Below are positions 34,545 through 44,750 of a DNA stretch of 64,000 nt, one piece after another (positions within the stretch are counted from its first letter, which is position 1; each line of letters opens with the position of its first letter). The stretch is taken from contig JBOZIK010000001.1 of the NCBI GenBank assembly GCA_051453625.1, positions 174,657,599-174,721,598 of the forward strand. Reading direction: 5' to 3'. A model generated the notes under the pieces. That model saw nothing but the letters and a program-made list of their open reading frames with translations. It had not been told where the DNA came from and did no database searches. A program made the position numbers and the translations under genes. This DNA comes from Welwitschia mirabilis (lineage: Eukaryota > Gnetophyta > Gnetopsida > Welwitschiales).

Positions 34545-35937
34545 AGTTCAAGGGTTTATGAATATATTAGCTAGTTATCTACCTGTGCTTATAAAATTCA
34601 TAGAAATGTTACCTTTTTCTATTTACTCTTTAAGAAAATGATGTCTTAATTCAATGTATCTAGTTCAAGAATGTTGGACAGGGTTCTTTAAGATATTAAA
34701 ATATTAGAACCTATTTAAAATTTACTTTTGGCATTGGGATCGAGGTCAGATGGGTTCGTGTTATCACACTAGTCTGGGCATGCCTCATGTACCTACCTCT
34801 CTTCTATTATTTGAAATCAAGATCTCTGAGCATTTCCTTCATCCATAGAAGATGTGTATAATAACTTCCTATTGTTATATATTCTTCTTTTATTATGGAA
34901 ATGGAGATAGAGCTTTGGTTCTTACTTGCCCAACCTACCAAGAATTATCCTAAAAGAAAAGAATTTTCACTAGTGCTTTTTCTATCATCTTCATAACTAG
35001 CTCAGTCTACATTACTAAAACCTACAAGTTTAAAGAATGTTTTTGTAGGATACCATAGTACATAGTTACCTATGCATTTTATGTATCTTATGATCCTTTT
35101 AATAGCTTAAAGGTATGATTCCTTTAGTTGAGTTTAATATCTAGCACAAATGATAACACTAAATATTATATCAGATATACTTGTAGTTAAGTACAATAAA
35201 TTTTCAATCATGCTTCTATAAAGTTTTTGATCCACAGATTTTCCATGTTCATCAAGACTAACCTTATAAGAAGTTGACATATGTGTGTCAGTTAATTTTA
35301 CATTTTCTAATCCAAATAATTTGATTAATTCCCTTGAATATTTGGATTAAGGTATGAAAATTGCATGTTTTGTTTGTTTAATTTGAATACTAAGAAACAT
35401 ATAAACTTTACCAAACATACTCATTTCAAAATATGTTCTCATAATACTAGCAAATTATTTTGAGAGAACTTTATTTAAGGCTCTAAAAACTATGTTTTCT
35501 ACATAGATTTGAATGATAATAAAGTTCTTCTTAATATTTTTGACAAATAAAGTTTTATTCATAGCTCCATGATAATAATTCTTTCATTAATAAATGTAGC
35601 TAGTTTTTTATATCAAGCCCTTTTGAGATTGTTTTAATCCATATAACGCCTTTTTAAGCCTATACATATAGTTTGTTTTGTGTGGATCTATAAAATCTTG
35701 AGGTTGTTTCATGTAAACTTATTTGTTGAGAGTTTCATTCAAAAAGGCACTTTTCACATCCATCTAAAAAACTTTAATGTTTTTAAAGGCTTTATATAAT
35801 AGAAACATTCTAATACTATCTAGTCTAGCTACTAGAGCAAAAGTATTACCTACATCTATTCCTTTAATCTAGTTGTATCCTTGGGACACTAATCTTGCCT
35901 TATTCTTAATTACATTATTTTGTTCATCACACTTGTT
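34545..35937 (-). pseudogene. copia E RT (C-terminal part) and RNase H
   Basis: Just inside the LINE junction the minus strand reads WIFKNKCDEQNNVIKNKARL (35955-35870), then VKSAF-type sequence, ALYGLKQS (about 35645-35617), and IYVENIVF where YVDD is expected (35492-35510; both Asp changed, to Glu and Asn). The RNase H tail near 34690-34580 reads RYIELRHHFLK, usual KHI.IRHHFIRD. The 5' part of RT lies beyond the LINE at 40725 upward. Confidence 0.82.
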
Positions 35938-35950
35938 CTTAAAGATCCAT
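35938..35950. repeat. LINE F target-site duplication, 3' side copy
   Basis: CTTAAAGATCCAT, identical to 40712-40724. It encodes part of the RT block TKWIFK in the host element. Confidence 0.92.
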
Positions 35951-36059
35951 CTTTTTTTAAATCAGTAAATAAAAGTATATTACCATAAAAAAAAACTCAT
36001 TACAATGTACTCTATACATTCCTAGAGAAGAAGTCATAAAATTCTCTATAGCAATGTGA

Positions 36060-36700
36060 CTATACAATTAGCATTAGTTCCTTTCCTATGTCCTCCCACC
36101 TCATATTTACATTGTGAAAGATTCTAATATTCCTCTCTCTCCAAATACTATAAATAGTAGCACAAAAGACTTTCTACACCTCTTTACAAATTATGTTTCT
36201 CCCTTGACTACCCTTGAGAACTGGGAAAAAAAGTTGAAACCAACCTGTACATGTATGATTTAATTTCAAAAAAGTAAAGATAAAACATCAAAGTTGTTGT
36301 GTAAAAGAACAATGAAATAGCAAGTGGTCAATGGTCTCAGATTGCTATAAACATAAGGCATAAAGAGTGTCCACTTGTAAGCCCCATGAAGCCAAGACAA
36401 ATTTAACTAACAGCTTGCCATGAGCTGCTACCCATCTAATAAAGCCATGCTTGGGAAAAGAAGAGCACTCCCACACTATCTTATACCAAACCACCTTGTC
36501 CTTTGGCTAGAACATTAATTTATATAGCTTTCTTAAATAGAATTTATCTTGCAAGTTTTGGAAATGATGTTAGACTAGTGGCCTAATGTCCAGTAGTTGC
36601 TTAAACCACTAAGAGTAACTTCTCTTCCTTTGCATTTGTCATATCCTAGCACCCTTAACATAATAGCTATGAATCCATTGGAGTTATAGAGTGACCTTCT
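36060..36700 (-). pseudogene. LINE F zf-RVT zinc-binding domain
   Basis: The minus strand at 36500-36330 reads VVWYKIVWECSSFPKHGFIR, then WVAAHGKLL and SWGLQVDTLYALC. SETIDHLLFHC follows near 36330-36290. This is the W...VW....PRH.FI.W.A...L.T...L..WG.....C.LC..E.E...HLFF.C pattern at the end of plant LINE ORF2. WRERNIRIFHN near 36150-36118 closes the protein. Confidence 0.85.
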
Positions 36701-36999
36701 CATGCATAATATTCCATAGGTATCTGGAGATTACTGCAATATTCCATATCTCAATATTCAAGACCCTCAAACCCCCTTATCTTTTGCTTCTTATAACCAC
36801 ATCCGAAGCAATTATGTTTTTATGTTCAAGAAGTTTACTTCCAGTCCAAACAAATCTTCTAAAGATAGTATCAATTTCCTTTATAACCCCTTTAGAAATA
36901 AGAAATTCTTGGGCCTAAAAGGCTTGAATCCCCACCAAGACCAGCTTGATGAGCTATAGTTTCCCAAAATAAGACAAGGTCTTAGCATTCCAACTTGTG

Positions 37000-38010
37000 A
37001 TCCTATCTGTGATCTTTGCAATAAGGACTTTGTACAACTATTTGATAAGCTTGGTTGAAGAAATTGATAGGTTCAAATACCTTACTAGTAGCACATCTCT
37101 CTGATATCCTAGCATTTTCAGAATCTATTACTAATCTGCATCAGATACCCTAGCTAAAAAGACTTCACATTTAAGTGCATTACACCTCAAACTAGTCACA
37201 TTGCCAAAATGTTATATAGCATCTTTCAATAGTCTGACTGATTCAACATCACCTCTATAAAAAAGCATTACATCATCTATGAAAGCAAGATGAGTAATGC
37301 CTAATTGTTCACATTTTAGATGAAAGTTAAAGTTGGGGTTTGGACTCTAGGTTTTTAGTGTTCTATTTAGATATTTCATTATAATAACAAATAAGTATGG
37401 GAATAGGTGATGACCCTGTCTTATCCCCCTAGCTTCTTCAAAAAACCATGCAGCCCATCATTTATAAATATGAAATATTTTGTGGTAGTGAGATAGCATT
37501 CTATCCAATGGATAAATTGATCAGCAAACCTAATGCCCCTTAACAACTAAAAAATAGCTTTTTAAGACACTATATCATAGGCTTTAGAGAGGTTAAGTTT
37601 GAGAGTGCATCTAGAAAATACATGTTTATTTAAGTACCCTCTTATCAATTCATGGAAAAGCAAAATATTATCATGTATATGCCTCTCTTTAATAAAAGCA
37701 CTTTTATTAATACCTATGATTATAGTCAAGACAATTTGCAATCTTCTAGTCAAGATTTTTGAGATGCTTTTGAAAAGAATATTGCAACAAGATATAGTCC
37801 TATAGTCTGTTATAGTAAAATCATGAGGTTTCTTGGGAATCAAATACACCACAGTGTGATTCAACGCTCTACGATACTTTTCATTAATAAAAAATTAAGA
37901 GATAGCAGAAATTACCTCTAGATCCACTATCTACTAGGATTACTTAAAAAAGCTAGCTATTTATCCATTTGAACTAGGAGCTTTATTAGCATCAATGTTT
38001 CAAACTGCTT
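37000..38010 (-). pseudogene. LINE F reverse transcriptase domain
   Basis: Blocks in order: NIDANKAPSSNG (about 38000-37965), then in the open stretch 37562-37864 VVYLIPKKPHDF, DYRTISCCNILFKSISKIL, SAFIKERHIHDNILLFHEL and LKLNLSKAYDIVS. The catalytic box reads AFIDDVMLF (37264-37290) with both Asp intact. It copies its own RNA at the nicked target. Stops separate the blocks. Confidence 0.9.
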
Positions 38011-38559
38011 ACTTTATCTCCTCATTTAAAATAAAGCACTAGGAGAAGAATTAATTTCAGAAGATACCATTTGACCTTTGGAGAGAATGTTCATGTCCAC
38101 ATCCTCAGTTTTCTCTACTATTCCTAGTAACTTTTGGTAAAAACTCACTATTTTAATGATAATATCATTCTTATTAGTAATTTTTTGATCAAATTGAAAC
38201 TAGTGCAAGCTATTTGCCTTTGATCCTACTTCCTCTGGAATTGGGCAAAGAAGAATTTAGTATTCTTGTCAGCCAACTTGGCAAATTTAACCTCTATATT
38301 TTGTCTGAAAAAAGTCACCTCAAGTCACATAACTTCATGCATGTACATGTTAAGGACTCTTTTCTCCTCAATCAAAGAATAATTAAAAGGATGCAGCTAT
38401 ATTTGCTAATGAATTTTCTTAACTTTTCTTTGATCATTAGTCACTTGTTTAGATATATCAACAAAGTGTTATTTATTAAGCTTTTGTAACTCAAGCTTAA
38501 GAAGCTAAAGCTTCTTAACAATTTTAAACATATGGAAACCCCCTAAGTCCGTGGTCCAT

Positions 38560-39365
38560 ACCAGCCTTACCAAATCCTAAAAATTAAGGTGAGAGCACCG
38601 CATATTATAAAATCTAAAAGGGGTTTTTCCCAATCAACTTTTTTAACCAAAGAAACAGATAAAATAGAATGATTAGAGATTCCTTTATCAAGAACATCAA
38701 CAAAAGAGTCTCTAAAGTAAGCTAACCAATAATTATTAACTAAAGTTCTATCAATATGGCTATATGTTCTAAAAATTAAATCATGATTATTTAACCAAGT
38801 GAATTTATCTTTAGTATTTTTAATATCACTCACCTTAAGGTCTTTAAAACATCTCTGGAAATATTCACAAGGTCCCTCATGATTTACAGCTAATATTCTT
38901 TTCTCGTCAACTAAAGTAGCATTAAAATCACCAATAATAAGCCAAGGAACTTGAGAAATACCTAAACCCTTTGTAGCTTCCCATAATACATTCCTTTACA
39001 CCTTTGTACTGTAGTTGTAGATCACAGACAAAAAAAATACATCATCCTAGAATTGAACTTTGACATGAATAATCTGATCAAATCATAGATATGAAAATGC
39101 CCCACCTCTTTCTCCTTTCAGAGAAGCCACACCCTTCCATTATACACAGATATTGAATAATTTGAAAGTGCTTGCCAACCAAGTCCCATTTTAATAAAAA
39201 CTTTAGTATATTTTTGTTGTTTCACTCTTGTATCAAATAAACAAACTAATTGGGCTCTAAGGTGACTTATTCATTTACCACATTGTGCCCTATTATAAGG
39301 CTTATTTATGCCTTAAACATTCCAAACTAATATCTTCATCCATGAGTATAAGGAGAATTAATCCC
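38560..39365 (-). pseudogene. LINE F endonuclease domain
   Basis: The start near 39335 reads WNV.GINKPY and the DTRVKQQKYTK block. PWLIIGDFNATL (about 38960-38925) is the conserved GDFN motif. The open stretch 38567-38833 continues KDKFTWLNN, SHIDRTLVNNYW, and ISNHSILSV where GISDHSP is usual (catalytic Asp changed to Asn). The enzyme nicks target DNA for primed reverse transcription. Confidence 0.88.
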
Positions 39366-39399
39366 ATTATCCATATAGAAAAAGCTAAATCAATTGCTA

Positions 39400-40600
39400 C
39401 TATGATTATCTGCATTAGGTTTGCATATTAAGCCTTTTTGAATAGTTGTAAACCTCTCATTATCCACCTTTTCCTTCCCTTTATGATCTAATTTAGTAAA
39501 ATCATTCCAAATAATAGTCTCTTGAGGAACTATAGGAAGGACCATTTCCTTTTCAGTTGCAACAGACACTCATTCCTTCTTTGGAAGGACTCTACACTCC
39601 TCTATATAGTGTCCCTAATGCTTGCATATTTTACATAAAGCTGACCTCCATTCATAGTAAATGTTTTAAATATAGTTCTCACTAGTAAAAGGGTTCTTGA
39701 TCTAAACATGGGCTAGTAGAGCCTTGAAAACATTCACCTCCACTAGGAGTTGAGGATAAGACACTTTTACCCTATTTGTAGTTAATTTATCTATCACTTT
39801 AGGTATTTCAACCTTACTGCCTATCTTGCTCAAAGTCATTTAACTCCAATATTCCAAATATAAATTAGGGACACAAATCCAAATATCCAATGTCTCGATA
39901 TCTTCCTTTTCAAATTTAAAGTTGTTTGACAAAGGCTCAATGATCACTGGTTTTGAATAATAAGAATAGAGTCTGTGATGTATAAATAAATTCTTATGCT
40001 TATGAGAAATGAATCTAAACAAAAAATAACCTTAATCATGAAGAAAAATAAATAAATTGATGCATCTATGTAAAGGTAATCTTCTCATCTAGAATGTATG
40101 CCACCAAGGAGTTTTTCTAATGTGCCATTTTCCCCATAACATCTTCCACTTCCATGTCACAGTAAAATTGAGAGTGAGGCCCCTCATGATGTCTTGATTT
40201 GATTTGAATAAATCTCACCATGTCCTTTGTTGATCCTCATTTCGGATTACCCTAATATTTACTTCATTGTCAAGCGTGAAGTTTGATTTGAAACTAGGGT
40301 TATCCTCTGGATTAGGGTTGTGATGAGAATTAGGGGTTCCTCTCTCCCCTAACTTTATTTCCCATTCCATAGCTATATTTCTTTCCTAAGGTTTATAACC
40401 TATCTTCCTAAATCTATTTCCTCTTCCATAGCTATATTTCTTTCATAAGTTCTAGAACCTACCTGATTGGAACCATCGATTTCACATGTTGTCTTAAGAT
40501 TTGCACTGGCCTCCATCTCCATGGCTGATGAAAGTTCACTCAATCTAGTACCCAAGGCTATCACCATCGGGTTGGCTGTCATTTTCCGTTTCCTAGTCAT
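39400..40600 (-). pseudogene. LINE F ORF1 (DUF4283-like, zinc knuckle)
   Basis: Starts at about 40600 (MTRKRKMTANPM). The open stretch 39840-40022 reads LYSYYSKPVIIEPLS and ETLDIWICVPNLYLEYWS, matching the DUF4283 end (PVWV..PNLPL.YWS). A zinc knuckle CKICKH.GHYIEEC lies at 39635-39592, with a stop inside it. ORF1 proteins bind LINE RNA. A 59-bp tandem duplication at 40351-40468 shifts the frame near the N-terminus. Confidence 0.82.
40351..40468. repeat. 59-bp tandem duplication in LINE F ORF1
   Basis: TTCCATAGCTATATTTCTTT occurs at 40365 and 40424, with related sequence on both sides (two units). On the minus strand both encode ERNIAME-like residues, suggesting an original 60-bp in-frame duplication. 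Confidence 0.8.
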
Positions 40601-40711
40601 TCGTTAGCTGAGTAAAAGAAGTAGGTGTTAAACTACTAGTGTGTGCTGAAAGATACTCTGTCCTCCCATTTGTATGTAGAAACATTAATGAAAATTGGTG
40701 ATGCAGTGCTC

Positions 40712-40724
40712 CTTAAAGATCCAT
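40712..40724. repeat. LINE F target-site duplication, 5' side copy
   Basis: CTTAAAGATCCAT, identical to 35938-35950. Confidence 0.92.
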
Positions 40725-41150
40725 TTTGTTCCAATAACATTTTGATCTTTTAGTCTTTCTACAAGTTTCTAAACATTATTTCTTTTAAATTGTTGAAGCT
40801 CATCTTGCATAGCCATTATTCATTCTTTAAGAGATTCTACCTCTTTAAACTTTTTGGGTTTAATTTGAGAGACATAACAAATGTAGGCATAAAAATCTTT
40901 AACAGAGTTTCTTATTTAAATTTCTAAGCTAACATCTCCAATGATGAATTCTAATGGATGATCTTTTAGCTGTTTGAACTTTTTAAAAGTAATCTCTTGA
41001 GATGGCTCTCATTCCTTTTTAGTTGTTACTTCTTTTATTGTGAAAGTACTTGGAGTTATATGTTCTTCACCATTTGAATGAAAAAGTCTTATGTTAAAAT
41101 CATCTATTTGAATGTTTATAGATTCTTCCATTATTAGGCTTCATTTGTTG
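40725..41150 (-). pseudogene. copia E RT, N-terminal part
   Basis: Minus strand reads AMQDELQQFKRNNV, then a stop at the usual Trp, KLVERLKDQNVIGTKWIFK, ending at the LINE insertion. The remainder of the domain is at 35937 and below. Confidence 0.85.
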
Positions 41151-41159
41151 AACATTCAA

Positions 41160-41965
41160 TAGGCTATACCTCTAGTTGAGTATCCCTAAAAGATTTCTTC
41201 ATTAGCTTTTGACTTAAATTTACTCAAGTATTCTTTATATTTCAATCAAAAGCATTTACTCTCAAAGACTTTAAAATATGAAACATTTGGTCTTATACCT
41301 GTCCAAAGCTCATAGGGAGTTTTATCCATACCTTGTCTTGGGTATATTTTATTCATAATGTAGCAAGTAATGCTTACTGCTTCAGCCCAAAAATATTTTA
41401 AAAACCTCTTTATCATTTAACATTATTCTAGCCATTTCTTGAAGGACTCGGTTTTTTCTTTTTATAATTCCATTTAGTTGAGGAGTATTTAGGGCTAAGA
41501 ACTAATGTTCTATGCCATTGTCTACATAATACTTCTAAAAAAGGATAATTTTTATATTTGCCTTCATGATTACTTCTAATTTGTTTAATGATGTATCCTT
41601 TCTCATTTTGGATTTTATTTGTAAATTTTAACATAACTTTATAAGTTTCAGCTTTGTTTCCTAAGAAAGTAACCCAAGTAAATCTAGAGTAGTCATTAAC
41701 CATAGTCAAGAAATATCATTTCCCTCCTAGACTTTTAGTTTGAGTAGGATCCATGAAGTCCATGTAAATGAGTTCAAGTGGCATTATTGTGGAGACTAGA
41801 TTTTTACTTTTATGAGAAGTCCTAACTTGTTTTCCTTTTTGACACGCATCACAAAGCCTATGTTTTTCAATGTTAATCTTGGGGATTTCTTTCACAATTT
41901 CTTTTTTAATAATGGTTTTAATATGATCATAATTTACATGTCCTAATCATTAGTGTCATAGCTCT
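41160..41965 (-). pseudogene. copia E integrase
   Basis: The zinc-binding start reads LWH..LGHVNYDHI (about 41960-41920) and CDACQKGKQVRTSH. Then IYMDFMDP (first catalytic Asp kept), TMVNDYSRFTWVTFLGNKAE in the open stretch 41428-41709, and IRSNHEGKYKN, where IRSDNGGEFKN is usual, so the second catalytic Asp is Asn. Confidence 0.85.
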
Positions 41966-42003
41966 TCTTGATTTATATGATAAAAATAACAAGCAAATAA
42001 AGA

Positions 42004-42350
42004 CTAATCAATGTTGTAAACATTATCTATTCTATTTGCCTTAAGAAGAACATTATTAATTTTGTCATGTATAACTTCACACTTTTTACTATTAAAAATA
42101 ACTTTATGACCTTTGTTACAAATTTCACTAATACTTAGCAAATTATGTTTAGGACCATGTACATATAAAACTTTGTTAATCTTAAGCATGTTACCTCCAC
42201 TAATGCTTCCAATCCCTTCAATATTTTCTCTTTCTTTATCACTAAACATTACTTCTGCTCCATCAAAGTCATCCAAATGTTGGAATCTTGATTTTTCATC
42301 TGTTATGTATCGAGAGTAACCACTATCCAAGTACTAGCTAGTTCTGTTTA
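42004..42350 (-). pseudogene. copia E protease and pre-integrase region
   Basis: A 108-residue open frame: MDSGYSRYITDEKSRF (active-site DSG intact), FDGAEVMFSDKERENIEGIG, NKVLYVHGPKHNLLSISEIC, and a Lys/Asn-rich end. All typical blocks of a copia protease are present without a stop, making it the best-preserved protease in the window. An in-frame Met at 42330 is internal to the polyprotein, not a true start. Confidence 0.88.
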
Positions 42351-42559
42351 ATACTTCAAAGGCTGTCTGGATCAATAAAATTTTCAAATTATTAGCGCTC
42401 ACTCAATTAGTCCATTTGGACTATTATGGTGAACATTCCCTTTGGGTAAATTTACAAGGAAAAGTATTAATATAGTTTGAAAAGATCATTAACTTTCTAG
42501 AATTGCAAAATAATTTAGAATGATCTGTTTTTCAATAAAAATGACATGTAATTTTTGAC

Positions 42560-43605
42560 ACATAATTATCTTACCATGTCACCTGATTTAATTGGTTTCA
42601 TAGTCTTTAAGAGATGAATCTAATACCTTTCTTGTCATAAATGGATCTTTGTATCTCAAGCATCTATTTCAATTTACTTAAACTATTTGAAAATTTATTT
42701 ATAAATTGAGATAAGCTTTTTATCTCTTGAGTAAGTTTGGAGTTTTTGATTTGAACAATCCTATACTTTGTCTCCAACTCTTCCTTTTTCTTGGTCATAA
42801 CCTTCACTATCTTGTTTAGATCATTGATTCATTTTACTAATTTTTCACATTTTGAGTAAATCTCTTGATAGGTATCTTTAAGCTCCTTTTGATCTTCTTC
42901 AATAAGATTTATACCATCTGGTTCTGATGAACAAGGCATGTTCTTTATAGGAGGGACTACTGCCATGAAAGAAAGTCTTTGGTTTTTATTTGACTCAAAA
43001 CATTTTGGAAGAGATCTTAAAACGTTTTGAGCAATCTTCCCTTTACCTATTCTTTCCCCTAGACTTGTCATAGAATTTACAATGTCTATCAGTCTAGTAA
43101 AAAAAACTTTTGAAGTATCTCCTTCTCTTCCATGTGAATATCTTCAATCTTGGAAATGAGCATTTGAAGCTTTGCCTACTTTATAGTAGATATTCCTTCA
43201 TGTGCTATTTCAAGAATATTCTAAGCTTCTTTAGCATGTTCACAATTCAAGATCCTTTTGAATTCATCTACACATACTACACAAAAAATAGCATTAAGAG
43301 CATGGGCATGTAGGGTATCCTTGGCTTTGTCAATAGGGATCCATTAATCTTAAGAATTTTCTACCATTATGATGGTTTCATTAATATTAGTTTTGGACAG
43401 TGTGAACATGATGTATCCATTTTATATTACCTTCTCTATGTCTACATCTAAGGATCTAAGAAAGATTCTCATACAGGCCTTCCAGTAGGCATAGTTTACT
43501 CCATCGAACATGGGTGATCTTCCAGTAGAAAAACCATATGAAGGATTGCTTATGGTTAGCATTCAAAAGTCTAGATATGTTAGGATCTACTAATAACTCA
43601 ACCTA
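42560..43605 (-). pseudogene. copia E gag
   Basis: N-terminal YAYWKACMRIFLRS lies near 43500-43455. UBN2-type sequence follows with the open stretch 42829-43071 reading KGKIAQNVLRSLPKCFESN, usual E.I.RKVLRSLP..F. No zinc knuckle was recognised between it and the protease. Confidence 0.82.
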
Positions 43606-43617
43606 GCTTTGATACCA
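43606..43617 (-). promoter_or_regulatory. copia E primer-binding site (iMet)
   Basis: The minus strand reads TGGTATCAAAGC, one base different from TGGTATCAGAGC, two bases inside the LTR. Confidence 0.88.
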
Positions 43618-43619
43618 AA

Positions 43620-44745
43620 TGAAGGATCTAGAATCCTAAAAGGGGAAGTGAATAGGATTTTAAAAAATAAATAAATTCACAAGCTATCTCCACAAGTATT
43701 AAATACTAAAAATATTTATGTAAATCAAAAACCAAAAAATATCTGAAAGAAAAACAACTGAAAGCATAAAATACCAATGGAGATTAACACAAAATTTATA
43801 GTGGTTTAGAAAACCCCTTACTCCACTCTTAGTAATCAGCTTCTACTCAATACTTCCAAATCTTCGTTAATCCCTTTCCAAGTATTTCAAGTTTACCTGT
43901 ATCCTTCTAAAATTGGAATTTTTAAAGGCTTAATCTCAACATTTAAAGAGAATTCATTTCGATATCAATAGTATGCCACAATGCATAGGCTTCACCAGAT
44001 CTGAAGTATAGTAATGATAATAGTATATTATTTGAAATGATAACATAATCCATGTATGTACAGTGCAAACTAATTGACCCAAGTACTAATAATTACAAAA
44101 GATGTTCATTTGATTTTGGTCTAATAAAAGATGTATCAAAAGATTAGTACAATAAACTTTGATGGTTTATAAATATATAGGATATACATTTTAGGGTTTT
44201 ATAAGTAAATCAGATTCTCCAACAAAGAAAAATAAGAGGTAAGTAGCTAGAAAAATCCTATTTTTGTTATGATCATTTGACCCTTCAAAATGTCTGATGG
44301 ACTCCATTAAGTGCCATCACTTAAGTCAGTTGCTTCCATCTTCTTTTGATCAACCCAAGCTCTTTATGTCTTTATGTTCAGTTGACCCCTTAGGGATTTG
44401 ATTGGCCCCATATGTAGAAAAGTGTAGAACAACATTTTTATCCTAGGTCTAGTTAAGATCTCAGGAATCCAATCGATCCCTTGATAACAAAATATGAAAA
44501 CATTTTTACTCTATATTTGGTTGAACCCTTATGAATATGATCAACCCCTAGATGATAAATTTATTTCAAAGGTTTCTGTTAATTCCTTCGAGTGATTATA
44601 ACTTGTCAGGTTGAGGTAAGGTATGTAACAAATGTTTGCAGCTTCTGACTTGCAAGGATTAATATTTTCTACGAGAAACACACATACACTTTGCTATATC
44701 AAAAAATGTTAGTTTGACATTAACTTGAAAAATTATAACTTAATA
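43620..44745 (-). repeat. copia E 5' LTR
   Basis: 1126 bp partner of 31320-32499. The motif cluster at 44270-44590 has fewer recognisable copies. The outer end TAACA reads TAATA. Confidence 0.87.
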
Positions 44746-44750
44746 CTAGG

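Larger units (their letters stand above)
35951..40711 (-). mobile_element. LINE F, plant L1-like, apparently full length (4.76 kb)
   Basis: Bounded by identical 13-bp direct repeats, with a short poly(T) (35952-35958) next to the left copy, i.e. a poly(A) tail on the minus strand. Minus-strand order is ORF1 (DUF4283-like domain, zinc knuckle), then ORF2 with apurinic-type endonuclease, RT and zf-RVT domain, without an RNase H. It sits inside the RT of copia E, so it is younger than E. Frames contain stops but remain among the most readable in the window. Confidence 0.92.
31320..44745 (-). mobile_element. Ty1-copia element E, Sirevirus-like with third ORF, split by LINE F
   Basis: LTRs at 31320-32499 (3') and 43620-44745 (5'), primer site 43606-43617, polypurine tract 32500-32513. 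CTAAG (31315-31319) and CTAGG (44746-44750) form a 5-bp target duplication with one transition. Minus-strand order is gag, protease, integrase, RT (interrupted at 35951-40711 by a LINE), RNase H, a spacer, then a third ORF. Without the LINE it is about 8.7 kb, in the Sirevirus size range. The structure is complete but every gene carries stops. Confidence 0.9.

Noticed and set aside
36691-36918. 75-codon plus frame, and the plus frames at 37599-37805 and 38214-38489
   Set aside because: Antisense to LINE F ORF2, whose domain blocks are clear on the minus strand.
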